From the NCBI RefSeq assembly GCF_026125825.1, contig NZ_JAHCKK010000003.1:90215-154214 (forward strand): DNA of 64,000 nt, read 5' to 3'. Source of the DNA: Hydrogenophaga sp. (GTDB lineage Bacteria; Pseudomonadota; Gammaproteobacteria; Burkholderiales; Burkholderiaceae_C). Below are positions 10,993-20,043 of the stretch, one piece after another; positions within the stretch are counted from its first letter, which is position 1; the number at the start of each line of letters is the position of its first letter. A program made the position numbers and the translations under genes. Below the pieces are notes generated by a model. It did no database searches, was not told the origin of the DNA, and saw nothing but the letters and a program-made list of their open reading frames with translations.

Positions 10993-11853
10993 TCAGAGGG
11001 GGCGGTTCGCCACGAAGGAATAAAGCCGGCCCGGCCGGTGATCAATGCGGGTCAGCACGGGGAGCACCAGTGGCCAGACACCCGGAATAGAGAACACCTG
11101 GCGCGCGAGATCGCGCACCACGGGGAGATTGCGCGTGGCACGTGCTGCGATCTCGCGCTGCAGGCTCTGTCGAGTTTGCGGCGCGTAGTTGATCGGGCTC
11201 TCGAGCGGACTGCTGACCTGCTCCAGGCGGAAACCAGCCTGGCGAATGGCCGCCTCGTACTGCGGCAGCCGAAAGGCGTTTTCACCGCCATAGAGGCTGT
11301 GCAGGGGATGGACCTGCAGGAAAGCCTCGAGGTCCTCCTCGCGGGAAATCACATGTTCGCGAACTGCGAGGAGACGCCCGCCCGGTTTGAGCACGCGGAA
11401 AAACTCGGCGCAGGCGGCATTGAGGTCGCGCGTGTGGTGCAGCACGGCGCGCGCAAAGACAACGTCGAAACTGGCATCCGCGAACGGTAGTCGTTCGGAA
11501 AATTCTTGTGTCACTTGGATAGGCAGTCCGCTCTCTCGAGCGAGAGCGCGGACTGCCTCGGCGCCAACCAGCGCGCTGCCGTCGGGCTCCAAAGCGGTGA
11601 CTTCGAACCCGTCACGAGCCAGTGCGTAGCTTGCGATGCCCCGACCAGCGCCGACGTCGAGCGCGGTACCCCTGGCGGTAGGCAACAGAGGGCGGATCGC
11701 GGCCCATTCTTCGCTACGGTGGTAGCGATCTGCCGCCGCGAGTAGCGGGTCGTCATAGTAGGCGGCCAGCACCAGCTCGCGCTGGTCGGGCTGGTCACGC
11801 AGCCATTGAACGGCCTGCTCCCAGGTGGAAAAACGAGGTCTTTCAGTCATCAT
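10993..11853 (-). CDS. class I SAM-dependent methyltransferase
   Basis: A 286-residue methyltransferase with motif I LDVGAGRGIASYAL near residue 66, an acidic strand-2 end (ALEPDGSA), and VVFARAVLHHTRD plus FFRVLKPGGRLL further on. This is the Methyltransf_11 pattern. In an O-antigen operon it probably methylates a sugar hydroxyl or caps the chain. About 80 bases separate it from the upstream acetyltransferase, more than between most genes here. Acceptor unknown. Confidence 0.82.
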   Translation of the reverse strand: MMTERPRFSTWEQAVQWLRDQPDQRELVLAAYYDDPLLAAADRYHRSEEWAAIRPLLPTARGTALDVGAGRGIASYALARDGFEVTALEPDGSALVGAEAVRALARESGLPIQVTQEFSERLPFADASFDVVFARAVLHHTRDLNAACAEFFRVLKPGGRLLAVREHVISREEDLEAFLQVHPLHSLYGGENAFRLPQYEAAIRQAGFRLEQVSSPLESPINYAPQTRQSLQREIAARATRNLPVVRDLARQVFSIPGVWPLVLPVLTRIDHRPGRLYSFVANRPL

Positions 11854-11936
11854 CTAGTGCTTCCTCGAGAGAATTTGCATCAGTCGAGATATCCAATCGT
11901 GACATGTGATTTGTAGAAATCACGCCAGACAAATTC

Positions 11937-12527
11937 TTAGTGTGTGTCGGGAGTGGAAGCATGCTCTTGCGGCTCGAGGTGGCGTACGATGCGAGCGGGG
12001 TTGCCGGCTACCACCGTCCAAGCCGCGACATCGCGCGTCACCACTGAACCAGCGCCCACAATCGCGCCCTTGCCAATAGTGACCCCCTTTAGGACGATTG
12101 CACCTGCGGCAATCCAGGCATCGTCTTCAATTCTCACAGGCTTACCGGCCAAATCAAGGGAGCGGGGGTGGCCAACTGTCGCGATGTGGCGAAACTGCTG
12201 GTGTCGTAGAGTTGCAGATATTGGATGTGTCAAATTGTCAAATATATTGACATTGTGAGAGATCATTACTCTATTGCCAATATCGATCCCCGCAGCAGAC
12301 CAAATGTGCGTTCCCTCTCCAACGAAGCACCATTGACCAATAGAAATATACCCGTCGCCAGGGAAGACCTGTAATTGCCCCTCAATAATCGAATTTGCCC
12401 CAATGTGAATTTGCGATGAGTGCTGTGCAATGTTGAAGATCCGCCCTCGCGGCCCAATGCGTGCGCCGTCCTCCAACACACACGTGGGACGTCCCAGTAG
12501 ACGTTTGATATGCCGTTTAAAATCCAT
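11937..12527 (-). CDS. hexapeptide-repeat acyltransferase
   Basis: A 196-residue left-handed beta-helix protein. Repeats such as IGPRGRI, IGANSII, IGQWCFVGEG, IGKGAIVGAGSVV and the usual ending TVVAGNPARIV are visible, and H/N residues typical of the active site lie in SHNVNIFD. It likely O-acetylates a residue of the polysaccharide using acetyl-CoA (WcaF/NodL/maltose acetyltransferase type). The coding sequence is visibly more AT-rich than the flanking nucleotide-sugar genes. The acceptor is unknown. Confidence 0.83.
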   Translation of the reverse strand: MDFKRHIKRLLGRPTCVLEDGARIGPRGRIFNIAQHSSQIHIGANSIIEGQLQVFPGDGYISIGQWCFVGEGTHIWSAAGIDIGNRVMISHNVNIFDNLTHPISATLRHQQFRHIATVGHPRSLDLAGKPVRIEDDAWIAAGAIVLKGVTIGKGAIVGAGSVVTRDVAAWTVVAGNPARIVRHLEPQEHASTPDTH

Positions 12528-12541
12528 GTATCACTCGGTCT

Positions 12542-13627
12542 TCACGACGCCAGCTTGAGGAATTCTTCCCATTGGCGAGATTTTGAATATCGCGTTGCGA
12601 TCAGTTGATGCCCAGCCCGCGCCACCTCTTCCCGGTAAGGATCATTCTGTAGCAGTTCTTCGATCTTGATTACCGCTTGCAAAGGGTCGCTCCATGTCAC
12701 CAAAGTTTTGTTTTCTTGCATGCCGTCTGGGTAGTTGCCCGTGTCAGACAGCAATACCGCACCGCATCCCATCGCTTCAAAACAACGCATGTTCCCTCGG
12801 TCTGGTCCGGCCATGTCGATGGCGCCATTCAATACAATCTTGGCACTAGAGACCGCTTCGTATAGATCGAGGCCAAACACTGGTCCGTATGCAATTGCTC
12901 GAATGGATGCAGGACGGCGATGCCGGCCAAGCGGCAAGAGGTACCCCAGTGGCGATTCAGCCAATCTTGTCGCCCGAGAGTTGTCGAGGTGAAAGCGCAG
13001 CTTGAACTTGTCAGTCAAGGCCGCGACGGCCTCAAGCAACTCGGCACGACGACGGTGATGTCGGGTATACCCACCAACGAATAGCACATCGATAGGGCGG
13101 TGCTGCCGTGCAGCGTAATTGTCCATGACCGGGTCATGCGAGGGCGAGAAGTAGGCACCTCGCCATCCGCGTTCCCTGTAGCTGGCAAGGATGCCGGGAA
13201 AGTTACATAGCACTGCGTCATACGCTGCAAAATCAGCGCCCGGAGAGGGCGCGGCGCGCCACGCGAAGCTTCTGCGCACGCAAGCCGGAAGCCTGCGCAC
13301 GAAGTCGGTTCCATAGCGCAGAGGGTCGAGGTTGTAGAAGACCTCTGTGCGATGGCTCTCGATCTGAGCCAAGAGGATGTCTCCAAGCGACGTTTTGGAG
13401 GGAAGCCCTTGTTCGCTGGCCCACAGTCTTTGTGCTGCCTCATCGTCACCATTTGTAAAGAAAGCGTCCGGATCTCCGGACAGTACAGGTTGTAAAAAAT
13501 GGGCGGCGCCAAAGCGATCATCGAGAAACGCCTTGGTCCACGCGCTGAAGCCTTTCTTGTCAACTCTGAGTGCAGCAAGCCTCTCGAGATAAGCAGGATA
13601 GATTCCGGAGTTTTGAAATACTCTCAT
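12542..13627 (-). CDS. CgeB/YkvP-like glycosyltransferase
   Basis: A 361-residue protein of the CgeB-like GT-B glycosyltransferase group. The C-terminal half has YEAVSSAKIVLNG, RCFEAMGCGAVLLSD and a final helical stretch ending in EFLKLAS, the pattern of the Glyco_trans_1_2 domain; the N-terminal domain is divergent. It is probably the third transferase building the O-unit. It lies 27 bases downstream of the polymerase gene and 14 upstream of the acetyltransferase. Donor unknown. Confidence 0.75.
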   Translation of the reverse strand: MRVFQNSGIYPAYLERLAALRVDKKGFSAWTKAFLDDRFGAAHFLQPVLSGDPDAFFTNGDDEAAQRLWASEQGLPSKTSLGDILLAQIESHRTEVFYNLDPLRYGTDFVRRLPACVRRSFAWRAAPSPGADFAAYDAVLCNFPGILASYRERGWRGAYFSPSHDPVMDNYAARQHRPIDVLFVGGYTRHHRRRAELLEAVAALTDKFKLRFHLDNSRATRLAESPLGYLLPLGRHRRPASIRAIAYGPVFGLDLYEAVSSAKIVLNGAIDMAGPDRGNMRCFEAMGCGAVLLSDTGNYPDGMQENKTLVTWSDPLQAVIKIEELLQNDPYREEVARAGHQLIATRYSKSRQWEEFLKLAS

Positions 13628-13654
13628 TGTAGATATCGCAAGTAAGAGCCTGTG

Positions 13655-15040
13655 CTATTGCACGAGAGGTGAACTCGGCCGCGTTCGGGAAAACAGCCAC
13701 ACCAGAGGAACTACCATCAGCAAGCCCCCCGTCAGGAATGACGTCTGCAAGGCGGTGGACAGTGCAGTGAATGCAGCGAAATATGCCAATGCCAACCCCG
13801 CGATAGAGGCGGCCGACTTTTTCCTGACGATAATCATTTGGACATCGACCCAGCGGAACATGAATCCGGCGAGCGCAGAGCCTGCGATGACGCCTGCCCA
13901 ACCGAATTGAGCCCAAGCGTCTCCAATGAACATGGTGTTGGTGCTGTGCCCCTTGACGCCGCGATACAGCTCGCTAACGCGGAAGTGAGTGGCCTCAAGT
14001 GGCGTGATTTGAAGAATTTTGGCTAAAAATCGGTTATCAAGACCCCAGGTGTGTGGGATGAGATGGGGAATTGCCGCGAAATACTCCAAAAGTGCCTCAT
14101 TGGGCGCCATGAAGATTCGGTAGAGGACAAAGCCCAAACCCTGCGTCGCATTCAATTCCGGGTTCGCTACAAACGTCATCACGAACAGCGTGGTGAGTGC
14201 GGCCAGAAACGTCCACACGATGGCACCTCTAAAACGCAATGTCTTGCGCAATTGGAAGAGTAAACAGATTTGGGCGAAAAACACCACCACAGGAGCCTTG
14301 CTCAGAAGTGCCAGTTTGGCCAGTGCCACAAAAAGGGTAATCAACAGTGCAAGAGTCAAGAATGAGCCGCGCCGCTCTTTGAGGGATGCGATTAGGTAGA
14401 AGCAGATGAAGGGCAAGACGGTGCACAACATCAAGTTAAAGAAATAGCTGTCGCTGCCTCCCTCTGACTGGCGCATTTTGATCTTCTCAAATTCACCCGC
14501 CTGCGAGATAAAGTAACGCCAGACTTTGGAGATCTGGTGGTCGTGCACCATGAAATACACCAATAGGAGCAACGCGCCCGCCGACACCAGAGTTAGCATC
14601 CAATTGCGTGTTGGGCCTATGGCCTCTGGAGGCTTCGCGCTCCATTCATTCATAGCAAGTCGCATTTTTTGCGGCGAGCTTGAGCATACTCTGTCGGCGA
14701 GCATGCACCCCAAGGTTAAACCGATAAATAGGAGTGAGATGGCGCGATCAAATGTGGGGATGATGTTCAGGTTGATCGAAGTCTGAAGAATGAAGTTGTA
14801 TTGGCTCAGTTCTCTGCCGCAGATCAAATACTGAGCAAGCTTATTGTCTGGATTTGGCGGCAGCAGAGACTCAAAAACGCCGGGACCGAAGAATCGAGTG
14901 AATGCCACATATCCAGCGCCATAAATGAGCCAGATCGCACCCATGAACACAGAGGTCACGCTTAGATTGAAGCCCACCAACCGCCAATACAACGGCACAA
15001 AGCCCAGCAGAATGAGAGAAAGTGGCAGCAGATCGGTCAT
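13655..15040 (-). CDS. wzy: O-antigen (oligosaccharide repeat-unit) polymerase, Wzy-like
   Basis: A 461-residue polytopic inner-membrane protein with about a dozen hydrophobic segments and a long loop in its second half. FIGDAWAQFGWAGVIAG near residue 395 resembles the conserved region of repeat-unit polymerases. As usual for Wzy, overall similarity to a particular homologue cannot be judged by eye, so the call rests on topology and position beside the flippase and transferases. The ATG at 15040 begins right before the first helix; a longer frame to 15133 would run into the upstream gene. Less GC-rich than flanking genes. Confidence 0.75.
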   Translation of the reverse strand: MTDLLPLSLILLGFVPLYWRLVGFNLSVTSVFMGAIWLIYGAGYVAFTRFFGPGVFESLLPPNPDNKLAQYLICGRELSQYNFILQTSINLNIIPTFDRAISLLFIGLTLGCMLADRVCSSSPQKMRLAMNEWSAKPPEAIGPTRNWMLTLVSAGALLLLVYFMVHDHQISKVWRYFISQAGEFEKIKMRQSEGGSDSYFFNLMLCTVLPFICFYLIASLKERRGSFLTLALLITLFVALAKLALLSKAPVVVFFAQICLLFQLRKTLRFRGAIVWTFLAALTTLFVMTFVANPELNATQGLGFVLYRIFMAPNEALLEYFAAIPHLIPHTWGLDNRFLAKILQITPLEATHFRVSELYRGVKGHSTNTMFIGDAWAQFGWAGVIAGSALAGFMFRWVDVQMIIVRKKSAASIAGLALAYFAAFTALSTALQTSFLTGGLLMVVPLVWLFSRTRPSSPLVQ

Positions 15041-15054
15041 CGTAGGGGGCACGC

Positions 15055-16905
15055 TCAGGTCCGGAAGCTGGCATCCAGCACCCATTTCAAGTTGATGTAG
15101 GGCCACAGGCGAGCAGAGTTGTCCCACCCCCATTGGCCGGTACTCGTGAGTGCCTGGACCCGTTTGCGCAGCCCCTCGGCATCGACCAATTCATCGAAGA
15201 TTTCGTTGGGTTTGTTCAGTAGGTCCGACAACCAGGGCTCCATTCCTTGGGCATTCAGCCACTCAGGCATTGGTGAGTTGAAGCCCACTTTGCGTTTTCC
15301 CATTCGAATTCGTTCAGGCATGAGGCCGGCCATGGCCTGTCTCGCCACCCACTTGTTTCTTCCGTCACAAAGCTTGTCAGCGTCCGGAAGGGACATGACA
15401 TACGTGACAACGCGCCAATCCATGAAGGGCATGCGCACTTCGATGCCATGGGCCATGGACAGGCGATCAAAGTTGCGCAAGATCGTCGGCAGCACCGTTG
15501 AATGAAACATTCGGTACAGGCGCTTGTTCAGGGCCCCCCAGTGGTGAGGCAGTCGATCGGCGTCGGCGGCGATGTGAGGTGCACGAGGTGCGATCACGCG
15601 ATGATGCTTGAGGAAGTTGAGCCCGCGATTCGACAGCATGGCTAGCTTGGCGGTGTCCAGGGTCCGCTGCGCCAGCGGAGACCGCTGCGTCCAACGAGCT
15701 GCCTGATTGCGCAGGGCAAAACCAAATCCGCCCCCATCTTGTAGATACGCACCCATTAACTCGTCCGCCCCGTGCCCATCGAGCGAGACCAGTGTGCGAG
15801 CCGCGCGCAGTTCGCGGTAGATTTGCCAGGGGGCTGTGGTGAGGCTGATGTACACGTCGTCCAGATCGCCCATGATGCTGTCGATCGACCCCAAAGGATC
15901 TTGTTGATCGAAGCGCAAGACATGGGGAGCGACGCCAGCGTACTGGGCGGCTTCCAGTGCTTCTGGCGTTTCGTCATTGGACTGACCCGGGAAGGATGCA
16001 ATAAATGCATGCCTCCAGTCCTCGGCTTCCCGTCGGTGCGGGTGCGTGCCTTGCGCCACATGAGCCATGGTGCATGCGATGGCGCTGGAGTCGAAGCCCC
16101 CGCTGAGGCAAGTACCCACCGGGACGTCGCTGCGCATCCGAACGCGAACCGCGTCCAGGAACAACTCACGAAAACGCTCAACCCGCTCTGCCTGTGTGTG
16201 GGGCACGGCAACTAGATGGTCGGTGGTGTTCCACCACCGGTGTGTTTCCAGCCGATTGCGCCGCAGCCACGCGCAATGGCCCGCGGGGAGGCGGCGGATG
16301 CCTTTGTAGAGGGTGAATTCGCTTCCTTCGATGCTGAAGGGATCAAACAACAGGCGTGTTGCGACAGACGCATTGACCTCGCGATCCACCCAGGGCATGG
16401 TCAGCAACGCGCGCATTTCGGACGCGAACGCGAACCGCCCGCCCGCCTGTGTGTATAGAAGGGGCTTGATGCCAAAGCGGTCGCGAGCGAAGAAGACGTC
16501 GCCAGAGCGATTGTCCCGAATCGCCAGGGCCCACATTCCGTTGAAGCGTTTGAGCATCTCCGGCCCCCAATGGCGCCAGGCCTCGAGGATCACCTCCGTA
16601 TCGCTGTCGCTCAAGAACTGGCTGCCTAGGGTTTCAAGCTCCGCACGAAGCTCCAGGAAGTTGTAGACCTCGCCGTTGTAGACGATGGAGGACTGGCGAT
16701 CAGGCGAGTGCATCGGTTGATGTCCACGATCGCTGGTGTCAATGATGGCCAGACGCCTGTGTACGAAGCCGGCGGTTTCTTCCGGGTTGACCCAGATGCC
16801 CTCCCCGTCCGGCCCCCTATGCGCAATGGCCGCAGCCAGCCGTGCCAGATCGGAGCGCTGGAGCAACGATGGATCGTTCGCAATGATTCCTGCTATGCCG
16901 CACAT
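15055..16905 (-). CDS. asparagine-synthase-like amidotransferase (WbpS-like)
   Basis: A 616-residue glutamine-dependent amidotransferase. The start is fixed by the N-terminal nucleophile cysteine: MCGIAGI at 16905. The class II glutaminase domain continues with AHRGPDGEG, YNGEVYNF and SDTEVILEA; the synthetase domain has the PPi loop SGGFDSSA near residue 260. In primary metabolism this family makes asparagine, but inside O-antigen loci homologues (WbpS) amidate uronic acids to uronamides. Its place directly beside the diacetamido-uronate genes supports that role. Both active sites look intact. Confidence 0.85.
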   Translation of the reverse strand: MCGIAGIIANDPSLLQRSDLARLAAAIAHRGPDGEGIWVNPEETAGFVHRRLAIIDTSDRGHQPMHSPDRQSSIVYNGEVYNFLELRAELETLGSQFLSDSDTEVILEAWRHWGPEMLKRFNGMWALAIRDNRSGDVFFARDRFGIKPLLYTQAGGRFAFASEMRALLTMPWVDREVNASVATRLLFDPFSIEGSEFTLYKGIRRLPAGHCAWLRRNRLETHRWWNTTDHLVAVPHTQAERVERFRELFLDAVRVRMRSDVPVGTCLSGGFDSSAIACTMAHVAQGTHPHRREAEDWRHAFIASFPGQSNDETPEALEAAQYAGVAPHVLRFDQQDPLGSIDSIMGDLDDVYISLTTAPWQIYRELRAARTLVSLDGHGADELMGAYLQDGGGFGFALRNQAARWTQRSPLAQRTLDTAKLAMLSNRGLNFLKHHRVIAPRAPHIAADADRLPHHWGALNKRLYRMFHSTVLPTILRNFDRLSMAHGIEVRMPFMDWRVVTYVMSLPDADKLCDGRNKWVARQAMAGLMPERIRMGKRKVGFNSPMPEWLNAQGMEPWLSDLLNKPNEIFDELVDAEGLRKRVQALTSTGQWGWDNSARLWPYINLKWVLDASFRT

Positions 16906-16907
16906 AC

Positions 16908-18458
16908 CTAGTTCCGTCTGAAGGTTTGGCGCAGCGCTTGCGCGGAATGCCGGACGAGTGCCCGGCCCGATGGGCTGGTGCATGTCGCCAACGCAGTGCC
17001 CCCACCGATCATCAGAGCGACCAACGCGTATTGAACGAGCAACGCCCACCAACTTGTAGGATGGAGTAGGTCCATGCGCCAGGCGCTGTACGCGATGGCC
17101 AGGCCGATGGCCAAAGGGGGCAAGGTTGTCTGCAACAACTGCGTTGAGCGCATGGCGTCAGAAAAGTGATTTCGCGTTAGCCAGAGGCTGACGCCCAATC
17201 TCAACAGATTGGCGCCCAGGTACCCTGCGCCCGCCGCCACCGGACCCCACAACAACAGCGAAGCCGCCGTCAACGCAATCGTCAGAACCGCGTGAGCTAC
17301 CGTTAGGGCCGCCATGCGGGCCTGTTGGCCAGTTCCCAACGCAAAGTAGTAGTACACGTTGACGCCGCATCCCAGAACGCCAGCAGCCGCAAGGGTACGC
17401 AGCATCGGCGCGCTGCCTTGGGCGGCCTCCGGACCGATCCACAAGGAGATGAGGCTGTGAGCGAGGGGGATCAAGGGTGCAAGGGCGCATGCACCCAGCA
17501 GGTTGAGCGCCCAGCTTGCCTGCAGGAAAAACGTGCTTCTGCGTTCCGGCGAGTCCGTTGCTGTCACAGCGAAATGCGGCAGCAACACCTCTGTCGCCTT
17601 GAGCAGACCCATGTGAACAACTTCCTGCAAGCGCATCGCAATGTTGAACTGCCCCACCACCGCCAGTGGGGCCAAAATACCAAGAAGATACCGATCGATC
17701 TGGTTGCTGACCGCCCCGACGAAATGTGCCCCTCCTTGCCATTTGCCGAAGGCTGCAATGGTCTTCATATCAGTTAGCGACACTCTAGGTAACGGGAAGA
17801 GAAAGGGCAGTTGGCGCCGTGCCTGAAACGTCCAGAGCACGACCGATATGATGAAACCCGCGCTGGTGCCGATGAGGAATCCCCGGTAGTCGGGCATCCA
17901 CTTCGAGCCGGCCACCGCGCAAATGGCGCTGACGACAGCTGTGACCACGCTCAGTTGGGCAACTGCTGCATAGCGCTGGGTTGCAGCGATGCTTCCTTGG
18001 ATGACGAGAACCACTTGCTGCGCAGCCCACCCCAACCCCGCAACCAGGAATGCCAGCCACCAATCGACGGCAAGATCGTCTTGCACATCGAAAAGGGTCA
18101 TGGCCACATTCGCCAAGGCGACCAGACTCGCTGTCACCGCGATGCTTCCGACAACGCACAGAAAAATGGCTGTGGAGAGCAGGGATGCCGCATGGGCGTC
18201 TCGCCGTGGAGTGGCCAGCAAAAGAGGGGCCAACTCCTTCACCATCGCTTGCCCTAGCACAGTACCCACCAGCATGAACGGCGCGTAGATGGCCAGCACC
18301 AGACCGCCCACCCCGAATGCGGGCAGGCCGATCGCCGCCACAACAATAGGCAGCGTCGCGAAATTGACCATCAAGGAGGCGGCAAACGCCAGCAGATTCC
18401 AACGGGAATTGGAAAGGAGTTTGCCATTGGCACCGTCGGGTGCCTGAGTGGAGTTCAC
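16908..18458 (-). CDS. wzx: polysaccharide flippase, Wzx-like (MATE/MOP superfamily)
   Basis: A 516-residue protein with roughly 12-14 hydrophobic helices. The first follows SNSRWNLLAFAAS, a common N-terminal pattern of Wzx proteins. It should translocate undecaprenyl-pyrophosphate-linked O-units across the inner membrane for polymerisation. I take the GTG at 18458 as start because it overlaps the stop of the aminotransferase gene as GTGA, and the residues upstream of it are not protein-like. Two bases separate its stop from the next start. Confidence 0.85.
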   Translation of the reverse strand: MNSTQAPDGANGKLLSNSRWNLLAFAASLMVNFATLPIVVAAIGLPAFGVGGLVLAIYAPFMLVGTVLGQAMVKELAPLLLATPRRDAHAASLLSTAIFLCVVGSIAVTASLVALANVAMTLFDVQDDLAVDWWLAFLVAGLGWAAQQVVLVIQGSIAATQRYAAVAQLSVVTAVVSAICAVAGSKWMPDYRGFLIGTSAGFIISVVLWTFQARRQLPFLFPLPRVSLTDMKTIAAFGKWQGGAHFVGAVSNQIDRYLLGILAPLAVVGQFNIAMRLQEVVHMGLLKATEVLLPHFAVTATDSPERRSTFFLQASWALNLLGACALAPLIPLAHSLISLWIGPEAAQGSAPMLRTLAAAGVLGCGVNVYYYFALGTGQQARMAALTVAHAVLTIALTAASLLLWGPVAAGAGYLGANLLRLGVSLWLTRNHFSDAMRSTQLLQTTLPPLAIGLAIAYSAWRMDLLHPTSWWALLVQYALVALMIGGGTALATCTSPSGRALVRHSAQALRQTFRRN

Positions 18459-19558
18459 GCCGGCAACTCGCCGATCGCCTCGACAACCCGTGCCACGTGC
18501 GCCGCGGTCATCTCGGGAAAGATGGGGATTGAGACGATGTGCGACTGGTTGCGGTGCGCGTTGGGGAACTCCTCCGGGCGATGGGCAAAGCGCGAGTAGC
18601 ACGGGAGAAAGGGCAGCGCGACGGGATAACTTATGACGGTTTGAATGCCCTGCGTGCTCAGGTGCTGGACCAGACGGTCCCGATTCTCGTGTCGGATGAC
18701 ATAGAGGTGATACACATGTTCCCGTCCGGATGCGCAGGTCGGCCGCGTCACACCAGGTGTATGGGCAAGCATCTCGTCGTACTGCTGTGCAATGGCCTGC
18801 CGGCGGCGTGTCCAGGCGGCGAGGTGGGGCAGCTTGACGGACAGCACGGCCGCTTGCAGACCATCCAGGCGGCTGTTGACTCCTTCAATCTGGTGATCGC
18901 CTTTGTTGATACCTCCATGCCGTGCAAACATCGCCATCCGTTGGGCCAATGCTGCGTCGTTGGTCGTGATTGCGCCAGCATCACCCATCGCGCCCAGGTT
19001 CTTGCCCGGGTAGAAGGAGTACGACGCCGCGTTGCCGAAACTGCCAACGAGTTGACCCTTGTACCGCGCCAGGTGGGCTTGTGCGCAGTCTTCAATGACC
19101 CAGAGGCCATGTTTGCGTGCGATGGCCATGATCGCGTCCATGTCTGCCGGCTGTCCATATAGGTGGACCGGTACGATGCCCACCGTTCGGGACGTGATGC
19201 GAGCTTCGATCTGCGCAGGATCGATCGTGAAGGTTTGCGCATCCGTATCGCAGAATACAGGCGTGCCACCGGCTTGGGAAATCGTTTCGCTGGTGCTGAT
19301 CCAGGAGTGTGCGGTGGTCAACACCTCGTCGCCGGGTTTCACGCCGAGGGCGTGCATGGCGATGTACAGAGAGTCGGTGCCATTGGCGCAAGAGATGCAG
19401 TGTTGCGCTCCCACGGCCGCGGCAAACTCTGCCTCGAACTTCTGCACGAAAGGTCCTCGGATAAAGGCAGAAGTGCGGATTACCTCGGCAATGGCAGCGT
19501 CGACCTCGGGCTTGATCGACAAATACTGGGCGTGCAGGTCTGCAAATGGAACGTTCAT
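18455..19558 (-). CDS. wbpE: sugar-nucleotide 3-aminotransferase, WbpE-like (DegT family)
   Basis: A 367-residue PLP-dependent aminotransferase beginning MNVPFADLHAQY. The DegT fold shows FIRGPFVQKFE, the nucleotide-sugar/PLP region VIEDCAQAH, and the PLP lysine in FYPGKNLGAMGDAG. It lies immediately beside WbpB- and WbpD-like genes with 4-base overlaps. In that set the enzyme transfers an amino group to C3 of the 3-keto UDP-GlcNAcA, giving UDP-GlcNAc3NA. The role is inferred from the trio; DegT enzymes act on many keto sugars. Confidence 0.85.
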   Translation of the reverse strand: MNVPFADLHAQYLSIKPEVDAAIAEVIRTSAFIRGPFVQKFEAEFAAAVGAQHCISCANGTDSLYIAMHALGVKPGDEVLTTAHSWISTSETISQAGGTPVFCDTDAQTFTIDPAQIEARITSRTVGIVPVHLYGQPADMDAIMAIARKHGLWVIEDCAQAHLARYKGQLVGSFGNAASYSFYPGKNLGAMGDAGAITTNDAALAQRMAMFARHGGINKGDHQIEGVNSRLDGLQAAVLSVKLPHLAAWTRRRQAIAQQYDEMLAHTPGVTRPTCASGREHVYHLYVIRHENRDRLVQHLSTQGIQTVISYPVALPFLPCYSRFAHRPEEFPNAHRNQSHIVSIPIFPEMTAAHVARVVEAIGELPA

Positions 19559-20043
19559 TTTAGAGTCGGACGGTTGGGGTGACGGCGGGCGGGGTTGCCC
19601 GAGTAGGTGCCAGGTTCGGTAATGTCGCGTGTCACCACGGCGCCAGCGCCAATCACGACATCGTCGCATATGCACACCGGCAGGAGTGTGGCGTTGGAGC
19701 CCACGGAAACACGGTTACCCAGGTAGGTCGATTTCCACAATGCGCGGTTGCCGCGCGCCGGACCACCCAGGGCAAACAGGTCGTTGGTGAACATCACGCC
19801 ATGGCCGATGAAGCAGTCTTCACCGATTTCAACGAGTTCGCAGATGAACGCATGGGACTGCACCTTGGTTCGTGCGCCGATCTTCACGCCCTTCTGGATC
19901 TCGACGAAAGGGCCAACGAAGCAATCGTCCCCCAGCGTGCACTCGTAGACATTGGCAGGCTCAACGACGCGCACGCGCTCCCCGCAAGTGACATCGCGGA
20001 CCTGGGCCTTGAGCATGGATGGGGTTTTGCCCGGCGTGCTCAT
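19555..20043 (-). CDS. wbpD: UDP-amino-sugar N-acetyltransferase, WbpD-like
   Basis: A 162-residue left-handed beta-helix acetyltransferase with repeats such as VGPFVEIQKGVKIG, IGEDCFIGHG and IGAGAVVTRDI. In the wbpB-D-E set it acetylates the 3-amino group of UDP-GlcNAc3NA with acetyl-CoA to give UDP-2,3-diacetamido-2,3-dideoxyglucuronate. The ATG at 20043 overlaps the stop of the dehydrogenase gene as ATGA. A later ATG ten codons downstream (MLKAQVRD) is also possible. Confidence 0.85.
   Translation of the reverse strand: MSTPGKTPSMLKAQVRDVTCGERVRVVEPANVYECTLGDDCFVGPFVEIQKGVKIGARTKVQSHAFICELVEIGEDCFIGHGVMFTNDLFALGGPARGNRALWKSTYLGNRVSVGSNATLLPVCICDDVVIGAGAVVTRDITEPGTYSGNPARRHPNRPTLK

Noticed and set aside
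16906-17052. Longer start for the asparagine-synthase-like protein
   Set aside because: The class II glutaminase needs cysteine directly after the initiator methionine, which fixes the start at 16905.
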